DNA from: Paenibacillus sp. FSL H8-0079
Lineage (GTDB): Bacteria; Bacillota; Bacilli; Paenibacillales; Paenibacillaceae
DNA: 64,000 bases
Assembly (NCBI RefSeq): GCF_037991315.1
Contig: NZ_CP150300.1
Coordinates: forward strand, 1,054,001-1,118,000
Direction: 5' to 3'
The position numbers were made by a program, and so were the translations under genes. Shown here one piece after another: positions 49,738 through 58,229 of this stretch; positions within the stretch are counted from its first letter, which is position 1; each line of letters opens with the position of its first letter. The notes below the pieces were generated by a model. It was not told the DNA's origin. It searched no databases and saw only the letters and a program-made list of their open reading frames with translations.

Positions 49738-50224
49738 TTAGGCACATAAGATAAGTATGGGAATGATACATGTCTACTTCAGAGGGTGAAATAAGGTAGC
49801 CATTTTCTAATTTTCTAACGAACCGTACACGCCTTAATTGAGCAATATAGGTGAGGTGGTAAAAAGGGACGAAACCGGATGATCTCCGTTTCGTCCTTTT
49901 TGCATGGCTCATTTTTCAGACAAGTCTTATATAAAAAATGACACGCATAGCTATTTTCCACGTATTATCTGATAACATTTCTTTTTCCACCATCTGCTGT
50001 TCTAGAAGACGAACTTCTACAGATTGACCACAAAATCACCTGCCAAGTTCCACGTTGTCCCTGAAAATATGAAATGGGATAAGCCCAAACCACGTATATT
50101 ATGAGTATCCGAATATCCAATGTTATCCACCTGAGAGCGTTAACATCATGTACAATAAGAATAAGTTGATTAGGAAAATTACGACATGAAGCACCAGTAT
50201 ATAACATGAAAGGAGGTCGGATGA
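49738..50224. other. Intergenic region between GH127 and the XpaC/VWA/TelA operon
   Basis: It holds the GH127 terminator (49861-49901) and about 300 bp leading to the operon. AAAGGAGG at 50209 serves the first gene. No gene or clear repeat recognised. Confidence 0.5.
49861..49901 (+). terminator. Rho-independent terminator
   Basis: AAAAAGGGACGAAAC/GTTTCGTCCTTTTT around a 12-nt loop. Confidence 0.8.
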
Positions 50225-50962
50225 TTGAACATGATCAAGTACATAAAATTATTGGGGTTGATCTTCGGTATTGTGGCTGTGAATGTTCTGGCATTCTCAC
50301 CCGGCTTTATCGGGCTGAATTTCGGGGAGGGTGCATTTACAACTGCGCTATCCGTCACCCTTCTATTCGGCAGTGCAATGGCACTCTTATATGGCAGTTA
50401 CACTTTGCTGTTCAGACAGCCAGTAGTTCTGCCCGTGAAGCATATCGAAACACATGAAGATTATGTGGAAGCCTTATCTTTTTATAGACGCATCAAAGTC
50501 CTCGAAGAAGATATTACGCTGGGGCTGTCCCAACTTAGTCGGATGAAAAAGAAAAAGGAAACACTCCTGAACGTGCTTCATCAACGGTTTGATCCCGGGG
50601 AACTGAGCTACAAGAAATTCGCTTCGGTCACACTGGAAGTGGAGAAGTTGTTATACCTGAACATTCGCAGTGTACTGAACCGGTTGAATGTATTCGATGA
50701 AGCTGACTATGCCAACATGATGAAATCCAAGTCCTCTACACTTCCCCAGAAACTTTTTCAGGAAAAGACCAAGGTATACAACGATTATCTGTCTTATGTG
50801 AAAAACGCACTCCACACTAATGAGGAGATTTTACTCAAGCTCGATCAGTTGTTACTGGAGATTTCACGTCTCGACAGCTTTGAAGCCGGAGATATTGAAC
50901 AGATGCCTTGTATGCAGGAGATTGATCAGTTAATTAAGCACACCAAATTATACAGACAGTGA
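50225..50962 (+). CDS. Membrane-anchored coiled-coil protein, possibly XpaC-like
   Basis: 245 residues from the TTG at 50225, which has AGGAGG 8 nt upstream. Two hydrophobic segments (LLGLIFGIVAVNVLAF and ALSVTLLFGSAMALLYG) are followed by a cytoplasmic helical domain of about 175 residues rich in charged heptads (FYRRIKVLEEDITLGLSQLS, KKFASVTLEVEKLL). In B. subtilis the gene before the TelA homologue yaaN is xpaC, which has the same layout; I infer an analogous role but cannot confirm homology. First gene of a three-gene operon with spacing of 12 and 19 nt. Confidence 0.7.
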   Translation: MNMIKYIKLLGLIFGIVAVNVLAFSPGFIGLNFGEGAFTTALSVTLLFGSAMALLYGSYTLLFRQPVVLPVKHIETHEDYVEALSFYRRIKVLEEDITLGLSQLSRMKKKKETLLNVLHQRFDPGELSYKKFASVTLEVEKLLYLNIRSVLNRLNVFDEADYANMMKSKSSTLPQKLFQEKTKVYNDYLSYVKNALHTNEEILLKLDQLLLEISRLDSFEAGDIEQMPCMQEIDQLIKHTKLYRQ

Positions 50963-50974
50963 GGGGTTGCTCGT

Positions 50975-52663
50975 ATGGCCAAGAAGGGAAAGTTTTTTTT
51001 CATATCGATTGTAATGCTGGTACTTGTATTCGGTCTGGTCTATGCAGGGATTACACTAACATCGAACTTTGGCAAGACGACCACACAGGTTAGCACAGAG
51101 AATGCGGGTAAGGAACTGGGCAAACTGTACGCGGACATTGCGCCGGGGACGGCGGAACCGGTTAAAGGACAGATTGATCTCGATCCCGTTGACGTGGCAG
51201 AATCTCTGCCGGATATCTCGAAATTTCCGATCGCTGTAGAGAATACAACAAATGATTACGTCGAAGTCTTCTCTTCTACAGAGAAGTCTGGCAGTGGGGT
51301 AGACGGCTGGTTAACCGAGGTGGGTGAGGAATTCAACAAAGCCAATATTACCGTTGGAGGCAAACAGGTATCGGTCAAAATACGCAATATTGCCTCCGGC
51401 ACGGCTACCGATTATATCAAGTCTGGCAAGTATATGCCGGATGCATTCACACCTTCTAACGAACTGTGGGGCGAGATGGTTGAGGCCAGTGGGGTGAAGA
51501 CCGAGATGGTGTCCGAGCGACTGGTCGGGAACGTTCCGGGAATTGTTATTTCCAAAGCCAAATATGATGCACTGGTTGATACGTACGGCTCCGTTAATGT
51601 GAAGACCGTAACCGAAGCGATTGCGAACAATGAACTTGCGATGGGATATACCGATCCATTTGCCAGCTCTACAGGACTGAATTTCCTGGTGACCGCGCTG
51701 AATACGTATGACAGTACCAATCCACTCGGTGAGAAGGCCGTTGAAGGATTCGAAAAGTTCCAGACGAATGTGCCGTTCACCGCTTCAACAACGATTCAGA
51801 TGCGGGAAGCTGCCAAGTCTGGCAGACTGGATGCCTTTGTACTCGAATATCAGACGTATGTGAATACCGCTGATCTGAAGAGCGGATACGTCTTTACACC
51901 ATTTGGCGTGAGACATGACAGCCCGCTGTATGCATTAGGGCAATTGCCGCAGAACAAGCAGGAGATTATCCAGAAGTTCGCGGAATTCGTAACCCAGGCG
52001 AAGTATCAACAATCGGCGGAAGAGTTCGGTTTCAATGGATTGCAGGATTACAAATCCGAACTGGCTACTGTAGATGGCGGCACGTTGTTGTCTGCACAGA
52101 AAGTATGGAAAGAGAAGAAGAATGGTAGCAAACCCATTGCTGCCGTGTTCGTGACAGACGTATCCGGAAGCATGGATGGCGAACCGCTCAACCGACTGAA
52201 GGAGTCCTTGCGTAAAGGTCAGAAGTATTTGGGCACGGACAACAGTATTGGCCTGGTCTCTTACTCCAGCGGGGTAACTGTGAATCTGCCGATTGCCAAA
52301 TATGATACGAACCAGCAGTCCATGTTTGTCGGAACAGTCGATAGTCTGCAAGCTGGCGGCGGTACAGCAACCTTTGACGGGATCGTGGTGGCGATGAAGA
52401 TGCTGGAAGATTATATGGCTGCTGATCCGAACGTGAAGCCGTTGATCTTTGTCCTGAGTGATGGCGAGACCAACGAAGGTCATACCCTCAAGGATATCCG
52501 GGATCTGGTCGAGACGTACAAAGTGCCAATCTATACGATTGGCTATAACGCGGACATCAAGGCTTTGGAGAGCATCTCCAGCATTAACGAAGCCGCAAGT
52601 ATCAATGCCGATACCGACGATGTCGTGTACAAGATTGGTAACCTGTTTAACGTACAGATGTAA
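50975..52663 (+). CDS. Membrane-anchored substrate-binding/VWA-domain fusion protein
   Basis: 562 residues. A single N-terminal membrane anchor (FFFISIVMLVLVFGLVYAG) directs the rest outside. Residues about 75-375 resemble an extracellular solute-binding fold (FNKANITVGGKQVSVKIRNI, AMGYTDPFASSTGLNFLVTA). Residues about 385-560 are a von Willebrand A domain with the complete metal site DVSGSMDG (about 393), a Thr-containing loop (GGGTATFDGI) and VLSDGETNEG. It probably binds a protein or ion partner through the VWA metal site. Between the coiled membrane protein and TelA. Confidence 0.85.
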   Translation: MAKKGKFFFISIVMLVLVFGLVYAGITLTSNFGKTTTQVSTENAGKELGKLYADIAPGTAEPVKGQIDLDPVDVAESLPDISKFPIAVENTTNDYVEVFSSTEKSGSGVDGWLTEVGEEFNKANITVGGKQVSVKIRNIASGTATDYIKSGKYMPDAFTPSNELWGEMVEASGVKTEMVSERLVGNVPGIVISKAKYDALVDTYGSVNVKTVTEAIANNELAMGYTDPFASSTGLNFLVTALNTYDSTNPLGEKAVEGFEKFQTNVPFTASTTIQMREAAKSGRLDAFVLEYQTYVNTADLKSGYVFTPFGVRHDSPLYALGQLPQNKQEIIQKFAEFVTQAKYQQSAEEFGFNGLQDYKSELATVDGGTLLSAQKVWKEKKNGSKPIAAVFVTDVSGSMDGEPLNRLKESLRKGQKYLGTDNSIGLVSYSSGVTVNLPIAKYDTNQQSMFVGTVDSLQAGGGTATFDGIVVAMKMLEDYMAADPNVKPLIFVLSDGETNEGHTLKDIRDLVETYKVPIYTIGYNADIKALESISSINEAASINADTDDVVYKIGNLFNVQM

Positions 52664-52682
52664 TCTAAAGGGGGAACTATAG

Positions 52683-53822
52683 ATGTCATTTTCAATGGAA
52701 ATACCGAGCCAGAAGGAAATTCAGAAGGTGATCGAAGAAGAGGTGAAACCCGTGCCCGCCGAGGTCGCGGAGCTTCAACAAGTGGCGAATGCCAACGTAG
52801 AGATGATCATGACGCTAGATCTCGAATCCCTGGAGAAGCGCAAAGAGATTTTGCAATCCATTGACGGTTTTGGCATGAACACGATGAGATCCTCTTCTGA
52901 GAAAAACGCCTTGCTTCAAGTCTCTGTTGGACATCTGTCCAAGACGGGAGACGAGGGCGGTCAGGTCGCCAAAGGCTTGACCGAGCTCCATATGCAACTG
53001 AAGGATCTCGACCCGAGCGTGGTCGACTTTGCGAAGACCGGTTTCCTCGGAAAATTGTTCAATCCGCTTCGCGCCTATTTCCTGAAATACCAGAAGGCTG
53101 ACGCAGTCATCGCTGACATCGTAACCTCTTTGGATAAAGGCAGATCTACCCTGCGTAACGATAATACAACCCTGGAGATTGAACAGCAGAACCTGCGGGA
53201 ACTCACCAAACGACTGCAAAAGGAAATCCAGCTTGGCGTGCTCATGGATGAGTCCATCGATGGCCAGATTGAAGCCGCCAAGGTCCGCAACGAGGACCCC
53301 GAGAAAGTCCGTTTTATTACGGAAGAAGTATTGTTCCCACTCCGTCAACGGGTGATGGATCTGCAGCAGATGTTGGTCGTGAACCAGCAGGGCATCATGG
53401 CGATTGAAGTAGTCATCCGCAATAATAAGGAACTGATCCGAGGCGTAGACCGTGCGAAGAATGTAACGATCTCGGCACTGAAAATTGCCGTTACGGTAGC
53501 CAGTGCTTTGTATAATCAGAAGATTGTATTGCAGAAAATTGAGTTGCTGAACCAGACAACCAACGATCTGATCGCAGGTACTTCCAAAATGCTGAAGGAT
53601 CAGGGGATTGCCATTCAGAAGCAGGCGTATGAAGCCAGCATCTCCGTGGATACGATGAAACAGGCGTTCACCGATGTGTTGTCTGCGCTTGATTCGATCA
53701 GTCTCTATAAGCAGGAGGCTTTGCCAAGAATGAGGGAGACGATTACTCAGTTCCGTGAACTTGCTGATACCGGGGAGCAGCAGATTCAGCGGTTGGAAAA
53801 AGGGCAGAAGCTGGGGCTGTAA
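52683..53822 (+). CDS. TelA-family toxic anion resistance protein
   Basis: A 379-residue cytoplasmic, largely helical protein. TelA (PF05816) features are visible: FLGKLFNPLRAYFLKYQKAD, LRNDNTTLEIEQQNLRELTK, RQRVMDLQQMLVVNQQGIMA and NVTISALKIAVTVASALYNQ near the C-terminus. The family is linked to tellurite, lantibiotic and cell-envelope stress, and accompanies XpaC or Ter proteins. Third gene of the operon with the VWA protein; ended by a terminator. Confidence 0.92.
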   Translation: MSFSMEIPSQKEIQKVIEEEVKPVPAEVAELQQVANANVEMIMTLDLESLEKRKEILQSIDGFGMNTMRSSSEKNALLQVSVGHLSKTGDEGGQVAKGLTELHMQLKDLDPSVVDFAKTGFLGKLFNPLRAYFLKYQKADAVIADIVTSLDKGRSTLRNDNTTLEIEQQNLRELTKRLQKEIQLGVLMDESIDGQIEAAKVRNEDPEKVRFITEEVLFPLRQRVMDLQQMLVVNQQGIMAIEVVIRNNKELIRGVDRAKNVTISALKIAVTVASALYNQKIVLQKIELLNQTTNDLIAGTSKMLKDQGIAIQKQAYEASISVDTMKQAFTDVLSALDSISLYKQEALPRMRETITQFRELADTGEQQIQRLEKGQKLGL

Positions 53823-53882
53823 TCAGAAGAGAGAGAGAAATAAAATTTTTACGTAATAGATTGTTATCTTATTAGTAATTAG

Positions 53883-53927
53883 AAAAAGCGACCATTCCTC
53901 ATTAAGCATGGGGAATGGTCGCTTTTT
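53883..53927. terminator. Bidirectional terminator
   Basis: AAAAAGCGACCATTCC/GGAATGGTCGCTTTTT, 16-bp perfect stem between convergent genes. Confidence 0.85.
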
Positions 53928-53948
53928 GGGCTTCTATGAAGATTGGTA

Positions 53949-54488
53949 CTAACTGTCATACCCTAAACTTATTGCGTAAGAGTATAACTGTTGTTCGCAT
54001 TGGTCCATTAGAACACTAGCGGTGTTTACTTTGGCATTACCCTGTTTTAGTAACGTGTAATTCACTTTGTTCTTGGATACTGCCTTTTGATACAACAGGT
54101 ACCCTTCGAGCTGAGTGTAACTTGCCTTGATAAATGTGGCGTGGATTTTCTTGATTTGCGGGTTGGCAGGCTTGATTTGTTTTGCCTTGGATACCAATTT
54201 CGTATAATTGGGGATCACCGTATTCGTAAGTTTAAGGTACATGGACTTGCGGTTTGTTGAAGTTACCTGGGTGTCGATACTTTCCAAAGCGGTAAAGGCT
54301 TTGGCCTCATAAGTTTCAAGAGCAAATAACTGATTAGTGTACTCTTTAAATTCTGCATAACTCTGATCTGAATCTGAATATGTAGAGGTTGCTACTTTGG
54401 CTGCATTGGCAGAAGTGGCTGGAGAGAGAAGCACTCCGCCAAGCAAAACAAAACTGGTAATCAATGATATAATCCACGACTTCTTCAA
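53949..54488 (-). CDS. Secreted helical protein of unknown family (paralogue 1)
   Basis: 179 residues from the TTG at 54488 (LKKSWIISLITSFVLLGG), aligned to the GTG start of its paralogue at 57250; an ATG at 54500 abuts AGGAGG with no spacing. Sec signal peptide, cleavage probably after ANA. The mature part has NRKSMYLKLTNTVIPNYTKL, IKPANPQIKKIHATFIKASY and TQLEGYLLYQKAVSKNKVNY, shared with the paralogue. Helical, repeat-free, no catalytic motif seen. Upstream DNA is also conserved with the paralogue. Function unknown. Confidence 0.75.
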   Translation of the reverse strand: MKKSWIISLITSFVLLGGVLLSPATSANAAKVATSTYSDSDQSYAEFKEYTNQLFALETYEAKAFTALESIDTQVTSTNRKSMYLKLTNTVIPNYTKLVSKAKQIKPANPQIKKIHATFIKASYTQLEGYLLYQKAVSKNKVNYTLLKQGNAKVNTASVLMDQCEQQLYSYAISLGYDS

Positions 54489-54644
54489 ATGTATTGTCAT
54501 CCTCCTTTTGTTTGTATTCTATTGGATAACCTAACATATCAATACCAGAAATTACAGGAATGTATTTACATAATTTTGGTGGTGAAGCTTTCTTAAAATT
54601 ACTCTCAATAACCCTACTATAGGGAAGTAAGGCGATTCAAAATT

Positions 54645-55238
54645 TCAGTCTCTCAACACGACATTGTCAGGCTTGTAATGAATGATCTTAAATAATTCCT
54701 CGGCCATGTAGGCGGGGCTGTGCTTGAATTCCTGACGAATCCACTCCATAATCATGCCGAATATCGCATGAGATTGGTAACTTGCCAATATTTCATGGTT
54801 GATGTGCGGAGGGAAGATATGGTTCAGATCCTGTAAGGCGAGATCCCGAAGAACATCACAGATCATGCGCTGGAAGTTGGATGAAGCTTCGGATTTCACA
54901 ACCAGCGTATAAAATTGTGCGTGCTGATGCACATGCTCAAATATGGTAATTGCGGAAGATGGCATCAGATTGACCTCGAACTCTTCCTTATCCTGATAAG
55001 GTTTGCGAAAAGAAGTCACCAAATCTTGAATCACATCATCGATGATTTCGTTGAACAGGTCTTCCTTGTACTGATAATGTCTGTAGAAAGTTCCCCGATT
55101 TAGGTCAGCTCGCTGAACAATATCCGTAATCGATATTTCTTTAAAGGGATGTTTTTGCATTAAATGGATGAGAGCATCTTTCAGTGCAGCTTTTGATTTC
55201 TTGATTCTTCGGTCCATCGAATTCAGAGTTTCAGACAT
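54645..55238 (-). CDS. TetR/AcrR-family transcriptional regulator
   Basis: 197 residues. The helix-turn-helix is IKKSKAALKDALIHLM, ISITDIVQRADLNRGTFYRH, with YKEDLFNEIIDDVIQDLV after it; C-terminal domain typical of the DhaS-like branch. The ATG follows AAGGAGGA. Repeat element B ends 16 nt upstream of its start. The gene is divergent from the SDR at 55658, its likely target. If the CTATATAAGTTGAAC ends of the element are its operator, it may also act at bdhA and the siderophore genes; this is inference. Confidence 0.9.
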   Translation of the reverse strand: MSETLNSMDRRIKKSKAALKDALIHLMQKHPFKEISITDIVQRADLNRGTFYRHYQYKEDLFNEIIDDVIQDLVTSFRKPYQDKEEFEVNLMPSSAITIFEHVHQHAQFYTLVVKSEASSNFQRMICDVLRDLALQDLNHIFPPHINHEILASYQSHAIFGMIMEWIRQEFKHSPAYMAEELFKIIHYKPDNVVLRD

Positions 55239-55253
55239 CTATTTTCCTCCTTG

Positions 55254-55484
55254 CTATATAAGTTGAACTAATGAATATTTACACTGGCCACTTCGATGAC
55301 AGAACAACCTTCCGATCGCTGTTATCCCCAGATTTTTTAATTCCTATTATATATGGTAAATCCGGGGATAGCATATGCTTCCGATGCAGCTTTCTTCCAG
55401 AAAACTTTTAGACGAACGCTTGCGCTTCTTCAGGTTATTTCTGTTCTCTCCGTTTCGTGTAAATGTTTAGTTCAATTTATATAG
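55254..55484 (-). repeat. Repeat element copy B (about 231 bp), upstream of the TetR gene
   Basis: On the minus strand it starts CTATATAAATTGAAC and ends GTTCAACTTATATAG, 16 nt before the TetR ATG. It matches copy C closely over its left and right thirds, has about 35 extra bases in the middle, and a different loop inside the conserved stem TATCCCCGGATTT/AAATCTGGGGATA. The ends form about 27-bp inverted repeats. Confidence 0.85.
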
Positions 55485-55657
55485 TTCACTTTATTAATTA
55501 AAGTACATTCGGGCTTATAAGTGTTGTTTAACGTACAACTGGACAAGCTTTTACTGATTGAAGTGAAACGCTATGACTTATTATACTAAGGATAGGAGTT
55601 AATGAACATTTGTTTGTTAACTTATTGTAAACGAATACACAAAGGAGGATACATGGA
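55485..55657 (+). promoter_or_regulatory. Promoter region of the SDR gene
   Basis: Between element B and the SDR start. A second TTATATAGTTCAC half-site lies at the element edge (55478-55490). AAAGGAGG at about 55641 is the ribosome site. No further feature. Confidence 0.4.
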
Positions 55658-56416
55658 ATGAAACTTCAAGATAAAGTTGCAGTTGTTACAGGTGCTGGTT
55701 CAGGTATGGGGAAAGCAATTGCCACGTTGTATGCTCAAGAGGGCGCGAAAGTAGTCGTATCGGATATTAACGAAGAATCCGCACAAGCGGTAGTGAATGA
55801 TATTAAGGCACAGGGCGGAGAAGCGATTGTCGTTCTGGCCAATGTAGCCAAAGAAGAAGATGTGCAAAACCTGATCGATACGACGGTGAGCACATACGGA
55901 ACAGTAGATATTCTGATTAACAATGCGGGCATTATGGATGGCATGGAGCCGGCAGCAGATGTGACGGATGAGAAGTGGGAGAGATTGTTCGCTGTGAACA
56001 CGACCAGTGTGATGCGGACAACGCGTAAAGTATTGCCGATCTTCCTGGAAAAACAAAAAGGTGTTATCGTGAACATTGCTTCGGCAGGTGGTCTACACGG
56101 CGGACGTGCAGGAGCAGCCTATACGGCTTCCAAACATGCGGTCGTGGGCTTCACCAAAAATACAGGGTACATGTATGCTGAGCAAGGCATTCGCTGTAAT
56201 GCGATTGCTCCAGGAGCTGTGGCAACCAATATCAGCACATCCATGGCAGGGATTAGTCATTTCGGTGCAGGGCGGCAACAGCTTGGCATGGCAATTAACC
56301 CACGTATCGGGACGAGTGAAGAGATTGCTAAAGTGGCTCTGTTCCTCGGATCGGACGAGTCCAGCTTCGTGAACGGAACGGTCGTTACAGCAGATGCTGG
56401 TTGGAGCTCTTACTAA
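55658..56416 (+). CDS. Short-chain dehydrogenase/reductase (classical SDR)
   Basis: 252 residues. Cofactor loop TGAGSGMGKAIA, structural LINNAGIM, catalytic Ser in NIASAGGLHGG and Tyr-x-x-x-Lys in AAYTASKHAVVGF, then CNAIAPGAVATNI and the C-terminal SSFVNGTVVTADAGWSSY. NAD(P)-dependent alcohol/ketone oxidoreductase. It is divergent from the TetR gene and probably its target. The substrate could be a diketone or sugar; not resolved. Confidence 0.92.
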   Translation: MKLQDKVAVVTGAGSGMGKAIATLYAQEGAKVVVSDINEESAQAVVNDIKAQGGEAIVVLANVAKEEDVQNLIDTTVSTYGTVDILINNAGIMDGMEPAADVTDEKWERLFAVNTTSVMRTTRKVLPIFLEKQKGVIVNIASAGGLHGGRAGAAYTASKHAVVGFTKNTGYMYAEQGIRCNAIAPGAVATNISTSMAGISHFGAGRQQLGMAINPRIGTSEEIAKVALFLGSDESSFVNGTVVTADAGWSSY

Positions 56417-56477
56417 TCCATTCAAGTGCAGTCGAGTATGGAAAATGGAAATCGTGAGTACAGTCAGGAACATCAAG

Positions 56478-56509
56478 GAAGCCGCATGAACATTGCGGCT
56501 TCTTTTTTT
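56478..56509 (+). terminator. Rho-independent terminator
   Basis: GAAGCCGCA/TGCGGCTTC, then seven T residues, about 65 nt after the SDR gene. Confidence 0.8.
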
Positions 56510-56552
56510 AATCTCGTCTGATGATGAAATTCAGGTCAATGCGGCCATAAAC

Positions 56553-56598
56553 GAAAAAAAGGCACAACCTCAATTTTTCACGAGGTTGTGCCTTTCGG
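56553..56598. terminator. Terminator hairpin for the minus-strand secreted protein gene
   Basis: AAAGGCACAACCTC/GAGGTTGTGCCTTT, 14-bp perfect stem, flanked by an A-run on its left, which reads as a T-run on the minus strand. Confidence 0.8.
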
Positions 56599-56662
56599 CA
56601 GCATAGACTTCAGCATAAGAAAACACTGTTCTTCCTTAAATATTAGCTGCGGTTACTATTTT

Positions 56663-57250
56663 TTAAAATTCATAACCAAGCTTATAGGAGTAGGCAGCTA
56701 GTTCTTTTTGATACTTTTCGATATTTTTCTTACCAGCAGCAATTTTGGCATTAGCTTGTTTGAGGACAGCGCTGTTTACCGTTGTTTTGGAGACAGATTT
56801 TTTAGCGAGTTGGAATCCTTCCAGCTGTGTATAGCTACCTTTGATCAAGTTGGCATGGATTTTTTGCAGCTCTTTATTTTGCGGTTTAATCAGCTTCAGC
56901 TTGGATACATATTTGGTGTAATTAGGAATCGCTGTGTTGGTCAGTTTCAGGAAAACGGACTTGCGATTGGAGGATGTAATGTAAAATCCACTTCCCAAAG
57001 CATTGAAGGCTTTCTCCTCATATACCGCTGCGCTATCCAGTAGATCCAGATAGTTCAGGAAATCTTCTTCTTCGGCTGTAAGTTCCCGTTCCGGTTCTTG
57101 TTCTGACGTGTCAATTTCTTCATAGTATTCGTCTTCCGAATATGTAGTGGTTGAGTCATCCGCAGCAGCGGCATAGGACCCTGCAGGTGCGAATACCCCA
57201 CCAAGCAAAACAAAACTCATAATAATGGATAGAACCCAAGATTTTTTCAC
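56663..57250 (-). CDS. Secreted helical protein of unknown family (paralogue 2)
   Basis: 195 residues, GTG start after AGGGGAAA. Sec signal peptide MKKSWVLSIIMSFVLLGG with cleavage probably in SYAAAAD. An acidic stretch (YSEDEYYEEIDTSEQEPERE) precedes a domain shared with paralogue 1: NRKSVFLKLTNTAIPNYTKY, LIKPQNKELQKIHANLIKGS, YTQLEGFQLAKKSVSKT. The upstream 60 bp is also similar to that of paralogue 1, so both are probably under the same control. Function unknown. Confidence 0.75.
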   Translation of the reverse strand: MKKSWVLSIIMSFVLLGGVFAPAGSYAAAADDSTTTYSEDEYYEEIDTSEQEPERELTAEEEDFLNYLDLLDSAAVYEEKAFNALGSGFYITSSNRKSVFLKLTNTAIPNYTKYVSKLKLIKPQNKELQKIHANLIKGSYTQLEGFQLAKKSVSKTTVNSAVLKQANAKIAAGKKNIEKYQKELAAYSYKLGYEF

Positions 57251-57343
57251 GTTACAATTTCCCCTGTCTATATATGTGATATTATTCCAATGGATAATCT
57301 AACATAGTACGACAAGGAATTACAGGTATCCATTTACAGTAAT

Positions 57344-57871
57344 ATGGTTTTTTCATATCCTTTCATGCTGTTGCATATTCGCATGCCACGTGTACGTGGA
57401 GGTAATGTACATGTGTACAATATTGTTTTGGATAATGCCGATACTTGGGAGATCAAAAAGAAGATTACATCGAGTACGTCCAAAGCGATCTCAGCTAAAG
57501 GATATCATTTTGGAATCACTAGTAATGGAGCAATATCTACAGAGGGTGGCGCTGTATTGTTGGAGAAATCCGTCATTATTGGCGTACAGGACCCGCTGAG
57601 AAACAATAAAGTGAGTGTGTCCAAGAGTCATTACACGCTGAAAATCAAGGCGATTGATACGGTATACGTATGGAATGGAACAAGCTATAGAGGGGGAAGT
57701 GAGGATGCCAAAAGCCCACTGGCACCAGGCCCAGCAGCTGGAGCTTGGAACGGATTTGCATCCTTACCTTATAGCTACGATGCAGTTGACCCAGCTGACT
57801 GGCAGACGAAACTGAATGCGAGCGGTGGTGCCGGTGCGGACAGCTTGTATGGACACCCGTTCAATGGCTGA
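57344..57871 (+). pseudogene. Pectate lyase (PL1) C-terminal remnant
   Basis: The frame encodes 175 residues. From MPRVRGGNVHVYN onward it matches the PL1 pectate lyase parallel beta-helix (GYHFGITSNGAISTEGGAVL, VIIGVQDPLRNNK), ending ASGGAGADSLYGHPFNG. The N-terminal half with signal peptide and the calcium/catalytic region is absent, and the upstream DNA is the promoter of the neighbouring gene. The first 13 residues are unrelated to PL1 and no ribosome site is visible. It is a 5'-truncated pseudogene. Confidence 0.75.
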
Positions 57872-57940
57872 CTACCAGCTATAATTAAACGGATTGTTGG
57901 AGTTTTTTTATAAGTGATTATGATTAATTATGCAAAGTTG

Positions 57941-57981
57941 AAGACGCCTTGCCGTAGAGGTATTTACGGTGAGGTGTTTTC
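57941..57981 (+). terminator. Terminator of the pectate lyase gene
   Basis: AAGACGCCTTGCCGTA pairs with TACGGTGAGGTGTTTT using G-T pairs. It has outlived the truncated gene. Confidence 0.65.
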
Positions 57982-58149
57982 AATTCATTCAAAAAATAGT
58001 ATCAAAAAAATTACATATATGTATTTACGAAGTGTAGATTATATTTACTTATATTATATGTATGTAGGCGAAAGTTCCTTGTTTAAAGCTATTTATGTAC
58101 CTGACAAAGTTCGACATGACGTGAGAACTTTTTCCAAATAAAATGCTTG

Positions 58150-58202
58150 TATAATGGATTCATCTCTATTACAATACAATTGATAATGAGATTCAATATC
58201 AT
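58150..58202 (+). promoter_or_regulatory. Promoter and Fur box of the second iron uptake operon
   Basis: TATAAT at 58150-58155. TGATAATGAGATTCAATATC at 58181-58200 is a good match to the Fur consensus. The start codon is at 58230, behind AAAAGGGGAG. Confidence 0.75.
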
Positions 58203-58229
58203 TTACAGAGAAAAGGGGAGTCGGGTTAC

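Larger units (their letters stand above)
57872..58229. other. Intergenic region with terminator and Fur-controlled promoter
   Basis: It contains a hairpin (57941-57981) after the lyase remnant and the promoter/Fur box before the iron operon. A 75-codon frame at 57914 overlaps the hairpin and is not credible. Confidence 0.55.

Noticed and set aside
57914..58141. 75-residue Tyr/Ile-rich frame
   Set aside because: It overlaps a terminator hairpin; composition reflects AT-rich DNA and there is no ribosome site.
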